DNA from: Epiperipatus broadwayi
Taxonomy: Eukaryota; Onychophora; Udeonychophora; Euonychophora; Peripatidae
DNA: 64,000 nt
NCBI GenBank assembly: GCA_028023455.1
Contig: JAQFVV010000023.1
Location: 2,532,923 to 2,596,922 of the forward strand
Direction of reading: 5' to 3'
A model generated the notes under the pieces. The model saw only the letters and a list, made by a program, of their open reading frames with translations. It was not told where the DNA came from and did no database searches. Numbering within the stretch: the first letter of the stretch is position 1; each line of letters opens with the position of its first letter. A program made the translations under genes and the position numbers. Of the stretch, positions 53,955-64,000 are shown piece by piece.

Positions 53955-54225
53955 AATTGTATAATTATTAGAAAATATTTATCATTTACAAATACCTTCA
54001 TTCTGCCTTTTCAGGCAACTGAGAAGAAAGATCATGGTGTTTCTTGATCTTAAACTCAGAAGTAAAAAGCCAATAAACTCACCACACTGGCCAATGTGTG
54101 TTGGTGAGCAGCCCATCCATGTTCGTATACTATATAAATAATCACATAGTAATAACAGCTGCAACGACAAGAACATATGGAATGGACATTAGGAATCTGC
54201 CCAGCTCGGTTCCTTTTAGGCCAGC

Positions 54226-55144
54226 CCAAAGTCCAGTAAATAATTCTAAATATAAAAACTTAATCATAAATTTAATATCATATTATGAACTACTAACTTA
54301 TTCTTCTCAGGGTTCACATAAGTTAACTAGTATTCATTTTCCAGATATACTTGGGTCAGTGAGAGGGATTTTTCCACTACTCAACTATATCAGACAAAAC
54401 TACTGATTAGCATAGAATTACTAAAATTTCTAGCAATCTGAATATCAACTGAATATGAAATTTAACTCTCTAATGTACACACAAACTCTTAATCGAGTCA
54501 CATAACTTACAAATTCTCTTTTATTCAATAATTAGGGTCTATGTGATCATAGATTAGCGAATGACATATTTGATGATTCAAATCAATAAGCTATATCCAA
54601 ATTATCTATTTTATCTTTATTACATTATTTAAAATAGTATATGCATTTCACGTGAACAATAGTTAAATCACAAAGTGATGATGCTTTAACTATACTATTA
54701 AAAGATATAAAAGTATACCAAATTTATTATGGTATTAATGTATAGTAAATTATACTACATAATGATGAATTTGAAATAACAAGGTAATATGCAGATAGCA
54801 ATAACGATAATAATAATGTGGGTGATGGCTAGCAATAATACCATAGACAACTAGATAACAATTAAAATAATAAGATTTATTTACATTATTTACAAAGTTT
54901 ATTAATATTACAAACAGTTAAACATCTATTTCTAAAAAAACATATATGAAACAGGATACTTTCTTTAATGACATGTATGGGGAACAAAATAATAAAATAC
55001 TATAATACCCTTATTGTCCCCATAATTTTTAGTTAGGTTTACACTATTGGGTATGACAAAACAAGTATAAAACACTGCTTGGCATAAAGTTCGAATTTTT
55101 AACAAGTGAAAAATTAAAGTTGATGGATACAAAAACTTTTAAAA
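54226..55144. other. AT-rich stretch, no gene seen
   Basis: No gene, repeat or RNA recognised. Confidence 0.5.
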
Positions 55145-55535
55145 AGCAGCTTGTGATTTATCCCTTAAATATCCAAATAATATAAATTCTATAGAATTAT
55201 TATCAGAAATAATCAGTTTCAAAAATCAGGCAATGACGTTAATTCCACTTACAAGTTTAGATCTTTTAAAAACGATTCATGAATATAGTTTAGTTCAATC
55301 CTATCCAAATTGCATTGAGAATAGTCATTTCACTACCTTTTAGTGAAAGATGCTTCAGTAAACTAAAAATTATCAAAACATATTTAAAATCGTCATTTGC
55401 TCATGAAAAATTGTCAAATATGGTAATTTTGTCAATTGAACAGGAATTTACAAAATAAATTAATTTTGATAAAATAATTGATAAATTTGCTTCACTAAAA
55501 GCAAAAGTAAACTTTAAAAAAGATTTTATATTGGG
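55145..55535 (+). pseudogene. hAT transposase C-terminal dimerisation remnant
   Basis: Broken reading with the hallmark C-terminal hAT block: ISLPFSERCFSKLKIIKTYL, then EKLSNMVILSIEQE, then NFDKIIDKFASLKAK. The part before it (SFKNQAMTLIPL, LLKTIHEY) fits the preceding linker. This is the dimerisation region of hAT transposases of the ZMYM1-like group, different from the SPIN-like copy at 34.4 kb. The N-terminal and catalytic parts are missing. Confidence 0.8.
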
Positions 55536-57262
55536 CATTATTTATATAAGTATTATTGATATTATTTCATCTCTATTATTAAATTATATTGTAATATTCT
55601 AATTCATCTCATGTGCAATACTTATTTTGTTTTTCTTTGGTTAAGATTGGTGTGATTTTATTTTTAATAAATGTAATTTTATGTTTCTACTATTATTGTA
55701 CTATTACTGCTTTCTGTGAATTTTTTATTTAATAATTATTTTTTGTTTCAAAATCATTTATTTATTTATTTAGTACTTATTAGAAATAAAAAACTGTATA
55801 CATAGGGGTAAAAATTTATCATCATAATTGAAGTTAACTGTATTGATTCAATGTAATTCACAGCTTAATTAGTAAGTGAATAGTAAAAGTATTAATGCTT
55901 TAAATCAAATATTCACACATTTAAAAGCTAGTTAGTGCATAGTATACATATAGATTGATTATATTCAAAAATAAATATGTTTATTGCATGAATGATAAAG
56001 AAAGTTTTTATTATTTAAAGTTAGGTACTTACGTTTTATCGCAAGCATAGACATAGTTACATTTAGTTAATAAAAAATTATACTTACGGTACATAATATT
56101 TAATAACTTTATAAAGTTTGGAAAATTGCCAAAAGATACATAAAATACAAGACTGCTGCAAACAGATAAACAATAATGTTTTTTAAAAATCTCATTCAGT
56201 AACTTACTTGATCACATATGTTGGCTACTATTATGCCCTCTATATTTTGATAAAGTGGTAGAGTTGCAAACTTTAACCCTCAAGATTTATTGATCATAGC
56301 CCTCCTCTAATACTTAGGTAACCAAACATTTTATGAACTTCTGAGCAATAAATCATTCAATTATTATTTTAAAAAATAACATCAACAGAATAGCAAAAAA
56401 ATCTTGTTTCAAAAATTATTAATCAAGTAATAACACTATTATATTCTATTAACTTTAATAAAATAAAGTAGTAAATTCATGCACTTTAAAACTAAAATGC
56501 ATAATTGGTTAATTACAATTTTTATGGCTTCACAACTAATGCTAACCACTATTGTTTATGTATAATAAATAACATAAATGTATCATTATTTTCTTCAAGT
56601 TAAGTGGAGGTAGAATGTCATTAATCTGGCTCCCTGCAGTTCATTCAGCATTATCAATTATTTGGACCCATTTAAAAGGAAGACCTTTTAAAGTTTAATG
56701 ATAGACAAATTGTATTATTTTATCAAAAATTACTATTTACTTAAGTATCCTTACTTAAAATCTTGAATATACATACATATAAACAATAAACACAATACAA
56801 ACACATACTTTAAAATAATATTAAAGAAAAATAATATTTAATTACATTCCTGTTAATTAATAAGCATAATTATTATGAGTGCCATTTTTCTATTTTGTCT
56901 TTTGATTCATTTTATTTTCAGTCTAGCAACAACAAAAAAAGAAACAGTTTTTATTTATTACATTTAGTATGTATCAAAGAAGAGTTTATTAAAGATAAAG
57001 AGATTTAATTAGTAGGGGTGAGAACTTATTTTTAAATGAAATGACAGGAAGTTTGCAACAATTTTGATTTTTAAAAATAAATAGAAACAACATATACATT
57101 TATAAATGGAGGGAAGGGGGAGAGGTAATAATCTTAAATTAACAAAATCAATAATTTGGAAGGTTCAGAATCCAAGAATGTTAAATTAACAATAATGATT
57201 TTTTATATATAAACATTTTTAATGAGATATTATTTTATATACCACTATGTTTTTATACTGCA
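55536..57262. other. AT-rich stretch, no gene seen
   Basis: No coding or repeat signal I could support. Confidence 0.5.
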
Positions 57263-57718
57263 ATAGTGATATTAGTGATTAAGCCAATGCACCTGCACTT
57301 TAAAGATAAATTATAAATGAATACTCTCACTTTTCCAGACACAAGATATAGTTTTTTAGAAAAGATGGAATGAATCCACCTATCCATTTGACCCAAACAT
57401 TTATGTATGGGAAAATCTTAATCATATGGAAATGAGAGTATGAAGGTGTTAAGCAATCACATTAAATTACATTTATTATGCTTGAACGAATGACATTGCA
57501 TTAGTTCAAGCATAATAAATGTAATTTAAAGTGATTGCTTAACATCTTCACGCTCTCATTTCCATACGCTTAAGATTTGCCCATACATAAATGGGTCAAA
57601 AGGATGGGTGGATTCATTCCATCTTTTCTAAAAAACTATATCTTGTGTCTGGAAAAGTGAGAGTATTCATTTATAATTTATCTTTAAAGTGAATTGGCTT
57701 AATCACTAATATCACTAT
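57263..57718. mobile_element. Foldback element with about 220-bp arms
   Basis: Arms 57263-57487 and 57504-57718, about 90% identical in inverted orientation, with a 16-bp loop. Ends read ATAGTGATATTAGTGATTAA and TTAATCACTAATATCACTAT. No ORF and no hammerhead core. Arms of this length with almost no loop fit a foldback or palindromic MITE; no target duplication was found. Confidence 0.8.
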
Positions 57719-59384
57719 AAACATTTTTATTAAATATTTTAATCTTTCTATGAGTAAATTCTTATAAAAGCAACCATATGATGTATATTAAATCAGAGAA
57801 AAATTTACAAAAGTTGAAAAGTCTATTTAAAGAATTTACACAACTCTTGATTGCCTAATACTAAAATCATAGTATTAGATAATTGATGTAGATTTTAATT
57901 ACAAATATTTTAAAAAGCTGTATAAGATCTTAATAACATAAAGGATTCATTAAAATCTAGATTGCAACTTTAAACATTGAAATCATAGAACGAATTATGG
58001 TAGAAGGATGTAAACCAATTGCAAGACATCAATACAGTAATGACTGAGTATAATCATTTTATCATAATATCTAATTATTTAGTTCTCTCATGTAAACTAT
58101 ATATATATAATACTTCTTTCTTTCTTACTTAGAGAAAATTTATTTCAAAAACAATTGCAACAAATTAAAAAAAAAACAAATATGATCAAGTATTATTATG
58201 AAAAATTAACTATTTATATTTCAGTTGTTTATTACTAAAAAAAAAAAATATGAAGACAAGAAACCAAGAATGGGTGATTGGATGTTTCAGGAAATGTAAC
58301 AATAAAAATTGATTAAACTAAACCATCTTTCCATAACCATCTGACATTTGTTTTTGTTTTTTTGCTTTGAATATAACATTTGCCTTTAAAATGGCTACTC
58401 ATCACTGAAAAAGCATTAAGGTCATATTTAATTATCATAAAATTTCCTCCAATTAAGAAGCATTATTATAATTACATAGAGATTACATATACATACAAAT
58501 CAAATATGCATGCTATTAAACTGGTAATTAACAAAGTTTTGCAAAGCAGCCAATTAATTTGCCAATAATGTATTCTCACCAACTTTGACATTATGCTAAA
58601 ATAATCAGTTAATCATCTCTTTGGTTCATACAATTGATATCACACTTCAACTGATAATGAGACTACTGACACATTTTGGATTACTATGACTGGACTCCTT
58701 CAGATAAAGAATAGTGCTGATTTATAAAACAGTTGTCCTGTAAAAGTTAATTGGCTGTATTTAGCACGATATAAAAGTTATAAGAGAATGTTAATAGTAA
58801 ATTGATTAGCCTTATGTTACAATGATTATCACATCTATTCATGATTTGAGGCTTTTATCTGGATAAAATTTGAACTTTTTTTTTTTTTTTTGATAGAGGA
58901 GAATTTCCAACTAACTTTAGAATTTTTTTACAAGGAATTAGGAATATAAATCACCAAATAATTATTGGTCAATAAATGTATTATTCTTAACTAAAGTGTA
59001 CAATAAAGAAGGAATTGCAAACCATCACCTGTTAGCATTGACTTGTCTGTTAGATATGTGTTGAGACCTTTATATTGCAATGACTTATTTAACGACTGTT
59101 TTATCTTTTATATGTATAAGGAGTATGACATGTTAGTATATCTATCAGCCAGATCTGTGGTTTAAATTCAGACTAGATAAAAACTTAGAAGATTTTTTTT
59201 ATTTTTACTTATCCAAACCATAGCTAATCCAGTTAATAATTTAGTTATTCTTAAAGTGTAATACAACAACAGAAAAGCATTAAAAATTTTACTAGCCAAT
59301 ACACAGAAAATGTGAAGAATTCTACCCTTTTTATTATTTCTCTATGAGAAGATGCCTGGAAATTGGCAGATTAATATAGCCTTT
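57719..59384. other. AT-rich stretch, no gene seen
   Basis: Poly-A and poly-T runs only; no gene or repeat recognised. Confidence 0.5.
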
Positions 59385-59580
59385 GCCAAAAGAGATGTCA
59401 CTATAGAAGGATAATTGAAATTTTAAACTGTATCCAAAGAAATTACAAGACCTAGAAATTTGCTAAGGTGGTTTAATAAGATAAGAAAGCTGGAATGATG
59501 TGGAGGAGATAAAATATAGATTAAGGAAACTGGAATAAACCTAGAGAGGCCTTCATAAAGCATGCAATACAATGAAAATA
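59385..59580 (+). pseudogene. Worn RTE 3' fragment
   Basis: DNA-level match to the RTE tail: GAAATTTTAAACTG, ATTACAAGACC, ATAAGATAAGAAAG, TGATGTGGAGGAGATAAA, then AAACCTAGAGAGGCCTTCAT against GAACTTGGAGAGACCTTCAT. No open frame; an old 5'-truncated copy. Confidence 0.65.
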
Positions 59581-59942
59581 AATCGCGTGTATATGCGTAA
59601 AGATAGTTATTAATTATATGCAAATATAATGGCATAAATAATTATTTAATGATGTAGTTCTAAATATTGTATTAAGATGTTAGAAGAAAATTTGGTAAGA
59701 AGGCAGTAAGCAATGATAGATTACTACAGATGATGATCGAGCGTTATTGCTTGACCACTTAATCAACCAGTCTTGAGGCTAAAATGCTAAACATACGTCA
59801 ATACTTGAGTATACTTTAAAATAAATTAATATTTGGTTAATATGAAATACGAAGTACTATTATAAACCTTTCAGCAACTGTAATGATACTTCTTTAATCA
59901 TTAGTCGCGATTAGATAATTAAATTGCTTTATTGCTCATCGG

Positions 59943-60056
59943 GAATTTACAAGAAGTCTGAGCGCCAGATGTTCCAGAACTGGAATCGATCCGAGGACTT
60001 TGCGCTGCAATCTGTCACTTTACCATTGCATTAAACTACGCAAAGCATCAAATGCT
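59943..60056 (-). mobile_element. tRNA-derived SINE, family E, copy 1
   Basis: Minus strand: A-box-like TGCAATGGTAAAG (60018-60030), B box GGATCGATTCC (59982-59992), followed by CATCTGGCGCTCAGACTTC and GATGAGCAATAAAG. The copy is clearly more GC-rich than its flanks. Confidence 0.7.
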
Positions 60057-60068
60057 ATTAAAAAAAAT

Positions 60069-60178
60069 ATTCGAATGGTCCTATTGCTCGAGAGCGCCGG
60101 AAACGTCGGCACCAGAATCGATCTTAGCCTCACATTTCATCACACCTACCACTGCGCTGAACCGTTTACGGATGCTAT
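60069..60178 (-). mobile_element. tRNA-derived SINE, family E, copy 2
   Basis: Minus strand: A box AGCGCAGTGGTAGG (60146-60159), B box AGATCGATTCT (60114-60124), then GCCGACGTTTCCGGCGCTC and GAGCAATAGG. It shares the post-B-box GGCGCTC...GAGCAATA pattern with copy 1 and lies in the same orientation 13 bp away, so the two may be tandem insertions or a dimeric SINE. Confidence 0.75.
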
Positions 60179-61820
60179 TTAAAAGCGGAAAGAAAGCAGC
60201 AGTAAACAGACACTGATGATGATCAGAGCTTATTATTATTTAATTTTAGTGAGATTTACAAGACGATGTTTTGAGTTATAAAACTTGCTTTCCAATCGAA
60301 CACTCATTTTCGATAAACGAGTACGAATTAGTTTTCATGCGAAGTACATTTTAAATGATACCGTATTAATCTTATCTATAGACGATGAGCTAAAATCTTA
60401 TCTTATGGTTATCAGCATTTTAAAATTTAATTAATATATATGCTTGTGGTTTTGTTTTAGATTATATGAAAATTATTCCACATTGTTTTTAAGAATTAAA
60501 TAATTTTTTCCCCTAAATATATAAACATTTTTTTATTAAATGATAAAAAAAGATCTTACCATTTACTTGATTAAGACGTGAAGATGATGTTCTCGTGCAA
60601 GATATTTGCCAAGTGTGGCCTTTGCCGTGGGTCACGCAATTTAATAAAGTGAATTCTAATCAGCTACCAGAAAAATACATCTTATCCGATCGTGCTTATG
60701 TCACGCGACTTTCTTCTGTTGCCGCAACTTAGACAAAATAAAGCATTACAGTTTCCACCAATAAGAAATCGATTTTATAAAGAATGGACCAGGTGCACGC
60801 GCGAACTCTGATCTCGTCATCCGTATAACCTCCAGGCTTATGACGATGTTGGGCTAAATCTATTGTTTGCTAAATATTTAATTTTTTTTACCCTCTTTTT
60901 TAATTGGACTAGTTAAAAAATATATATCGCTTCGCGTTGAAGGAAATTAATGTTAACGAGAGAGAGTTAGGAATTTTTGATATTTTTTAGAAAAAAGAAA
61001 GTATTTTCTCAGAAAAATGCAATAAAAAAACCGGGTGAAGATTTTTCCAAATTAAAATTCTTTCGAATATGAATTGTATGTATAATACTGATTGTAAAAT
61101 TTAAAAAAATCAAGTACTACATTTTAAACAGCTACGTAAAGATTCGCTTAAAAGTAGGTTAGGTATATTGATTTGTATGGAGGTTTTAATTTAGTGGTTG
61201 TAGTCTCTTTTGCATGCACAGGGTTAAATATGTTTTAACTGCTCTATTTTTAGTAAAAAAAATTCAGACCCTACTTAATATGCAAGGAAAATATTGCCTT
61301 TATCAGTTGCAAAGCTTTCAAAGTACAATGAAATAATTATAAATATTTAATTTGCTAAATTCTCAATCTAGTTTATTATTACTAAGGAATATCACTTGTT
61401 TTCTATTTGGAAGGAGTTTGGGTAGTTTGCTATTATTTAAAAATATTTTATTCTAGCATCTCATATAGGAAAAGGTAAAGGTGAGTTATGAGTTTCCACC
61501 ATCATTAGTGAATGTCAAATTACGTTATTACAAAATCCTCAACCAGACTAAAATTTATAAGATCTTTTTTTGTTGTTGTTGCAAATTTAATTTTTAGTGA
61601 TCTTATATATTTGCAGAATAATGTCGAAAGTACATAATTACACTCCTATTTATCTGACTAACTCAGATAAACCTGGGACTTTTACTGAGATCAGACATGG
61701 GCAACATATAGCTCATAAGTTACCTACATGGTTAAACTTCATTTAATCATATATATTACTTATAATACTTCATTCATATACACTTTAATGCAAGTAATTT
61801 TCTTAAAAACTTCCTTATTT
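60179..61820. other. Unassigned, with a less AT-rich patch at 60.58-60.86 kb
   Basis: 60580-60860 has several CpG-containing words (GTCACGCAA, TCCGATCGTG, CACGCGACT, GCACGCGCGAAC), unusual for this window, but no ORF over 60 codons. The rest is AT-rich without features. Confidence 0.45.
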
Positions 61821-61858
61821 TCTTACAGTTTCGACTGTCCAGCAGTCTTCATCAGAGC
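61821..61858 (-). ncRNA. Hammerhead-like core, isolated
   Basis: Minus strand: CU, CUGAUGA (61849-61855), perfect 5-bp stem II GACUG/CAGUC with loop CUGGA, GAAA (61829-61832), CUGUA giving a GUA cleavage triplet, then AG. The core is intact, but stem I is only about 2 bp, and no inverted partner or family member was seen nearby. Confidence 0.6.
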
Positions 61859-64000
61859 TCTATCTTCCTTACAGTTTTAACTTTAATTAAACTTCATTTA
61901 TGATTATTCCAGCAAAATTACTTGGTATTAAAATTTTATGTTTCATTCTCACCTGTTTGCCCACATTTTCTCTAAAGCTCAAGAATAATTTCTTTCTATT
62001 TTTTATTTGTCGTTACACAAAATTTATATAAAGCTTCTTCAAAAATAATTTTAATGTACTTACAATGTTTGTGAAATATTTCTTTTAATAGTATACACAA
62101 TTTATGATGAGTCATATCTTTTGATGACTGCTACAGAAAAAGGCTGACCACATCTACCCTTGATAATAATAATTAGATATCCATTTACTAAATAAAACTC
62201 AGCTATAGTCTAGTTACCTGGATTTTTTTTAAAAATAGTTTATAACTTGAATTTTGTTCATCTGTCCTACATTCAAACTCCAAGTTGTGGAAAAAGCAGA
62301 TATATATATTAATTGCTATATCACACGTTTCTACTCACGGAGTTAAATCATAAATTTTAATGTTTTTTGATGTTAATTATAACAAAAAATAATGAACTTT
62401 TACATTATTAAAGTTCATGTATATCATAATTATGAATTAAAACATTATGATAATAAATAATTACAAAATCAAACCATTCATTATATAGCTGATAATGAAG
62501 CTGCTTTAATACAATGCTGTTTTGAAATCACTAATATTAACAAGTCTTTTCTTCTGTTTTTAAGATCACAAATTTTAAAGTACAAACAAAAGAAAATATA
62601 AACTTAATAACAGTTAAGATTGTAATGCAAACTTCAACAATCTAATCTGCAGAATGCTAATTTTCAATATTTTATCCTCTATATTTTGTGTGTATATTTC
62701 TTTGATAAATTATTAACATCGTCATCCATACATATATTTTAAAAAGTGATGTTTTCAATACAGTGTTGTAGAATTGGAAACATACAATATAGGTATGTGC
62801 ATGTGGAAAAATAATATATTTCTGGTCATTCTCATGTTTGAGATTCTTACATTGGAATATCTAAAGAGTGACTTTGATTTATATTCATTATTTTGTATGA
62901 GTTAAAATTACTTCATATTTTATTAGAGATACAAAATATAGTTATTCACATGCATTTCTTAAAAAAATAAATGATTTATTCCTTCAGGAGTTCATAAGGA
63001 ATTTGAGTACTGAAGGAACAGAATTGGGCAGCAATACAGGAACTCTGAATTTCCATTGCAGCAAACTATTAAATGTCCTAAAAATGGCAGCTATAAAAAT
63101 ATCTTTATACATTCTCTGAAGAACTTTATACTTATATTTTTTGTAAAAAGAGATTCCATCATATGAAGCAGTTATTAGTTAGATATGCATTTAGGAATTT
63201 TAAACATTGACAATCAGTCTTACCATTAATGTCAGTCCCTAGTAAAAACTGTTAGCATTTTGATAATGCTTACAATGCTCAAAATTTCTCTTTCTGATAT
63301 TTAAACACTTTCCACTCCTTTTAATGTTTGTCTGCAGAAGTAGATAACTTATGGCATTCATTGTTTTCCAAGTTAGAAAAACTTTACCCAAAACCAAATC
63401 TAATACTGGTGGTAATGTTCTCTTGAAATCAGGACACGACAGCATTACTTCTTTAGGAAATTATCCTTGATTTTTTTGTATATCCCTTCTATGCTTTTAG
63501 AGTCCATATTCATCATATAGTAGTAACCCACTTTGTAAGATAAAAATATTTACAATTAGTATCAAAAATTTTATTTTATATTAGAATATCCATATATGTG
63601 TGTATTTATTTTATATATATTTTCAAATTAAATTAATTATGTTTTAGTAAAATATAATAATACTGATACATGGATTTAATAAATTTATTATTGACAAATA
63701 AAATATCATTTGGATATAAATGCCAGAATGTGCACATATTTACAAGCGTTTCCATATAAATAAAAGTAGTCATGTAAGTTTTGGTATTTGTGAGTTTTCC
63801 TTAAACCAAGATGGCAGCCCTATTTTTGATAAATATACAATTTCAAGGACCTACTGAAGATGAGTTAGTTGTTAAATTAAACAAAATAAATAAATCAATT
63901 GGTAAATTTAAAAAAATGAATAAATTTTATAAATTTCATTAAGAAGCTTTATTTCAATTTTTTTTTTTTTTTTACTTATATTATAATGTAGGAAGCAATG
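61859..64000. other. AT-rich stretch to the right edge, no gene seen
   Basis: A 68-codon minus-strand ORF (63239-63445) contains LPPVLDLVLGK and looks somewhat protein-like, but I recognise no family and see no flanking exon signals. A poly-T run of 15 lies at 63959. Otherwise featureless. Confidence 0.4.

Larger units (their letters stand above)
50985..54225 (-). mobile_element. RTE-clade LINE, nearly full length, minus strand
   Basis: About 3.2 kb. The 3' end is the ATG repeat seen as CATCATCATCATCATC (50985-50999). Single ORF layout of RTE elements: endonuclease, then RT, then a short C-terminal tail. The protein starts at an ATG (53954), preceded by about 270 bp that may be the 5' UTR. 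Four or more frame breaks split the coding region (near 53520, 52720, 52340, 52080 and 51290). It is the longest of the RTE copies here and can be used to align the others. Confidence 0.9.

Noticed and set aside
63239-63445. Host coding exon at 63.2-63.4 kb
   Set aside because: The translation contains a protein-like phrase but no recognised domain, and neither flank shows a convincing splice pair; left as unassigned.

Overview
The window is very AT-rich, intergenic or intronic DNA from an animal, probably an invertebrate. Non-LTR retrotransposons, tRNA-derived SINEs, hAT DNA transposons, Penelope-like fragments and a long satellite make up most of what can be recognised. I found no host gene that I could support. 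The species cannot be told from the sequence alone; the mix of RTE and L1/Tx1-type LINEs, Penelope-like elements and tRNA-SINEs is metazoan.

Layout. 1-5986: a 168-bp satellite of about 35 units, running in from the left edge. 6.0-9.8 kb: short palindromic (foldback) repeats carrying hammerhead-ribozyme-like cores. 10.3-13.3 kb: two 5'-truncated RTE copies. 14.1-19.0 kb: a nearly intact L1/Tx1-like LINE, with one frame break between its endonuclease and reverse transcriptase. 19.5-25.5 kb: dense short repeats, a Penelope-like GIY-YIG fragment, and a ribozyme-bearing foldback inserted in a decayed RTE. 26.2-30.1 kb: two non-autonomous hAT elements with near-perfect 8-bp target duplications, the second holding nested SINEs. 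31.5-32.0 kb: a 209-bp-arm palindrome. 34.4-36.8 kb: a decayed autonomous hAT. 38.8-40.4 kb: SINEs and a foldback. 41.3-46.2 kb: a 968-bp direct duplication at about 99.5% identity around A-rich decayed sequence. 47-54.2 kb: RTE copies, one nearly full length but catalytically dead, plus more ribozyme-bearing repeats. 54.2-64 kb: mostly unassigned, with a hAT C-terminal remnant, a 455-bp palindrome, two tRNA-SINEs and an isolated hammerhead core.

How the parts fit. The recurring theme is small type I hammerhead cores (CUGANGA, stem II, GAAA, a very short or palindromic stem III, then NUH) in at least four unrelated repeat families. Most sit in inverted pairs, and in one family next to a Pol III B-box-like sequence. 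Penelope-like elements and retrozymes are known to carry such ribozymes. The GIY-YIG fragment, the RTE copies and the L1/Tx1-like LINE are possible sources of enzymes that could act on such RNAs in trans, but the sequence does not prove any such link.
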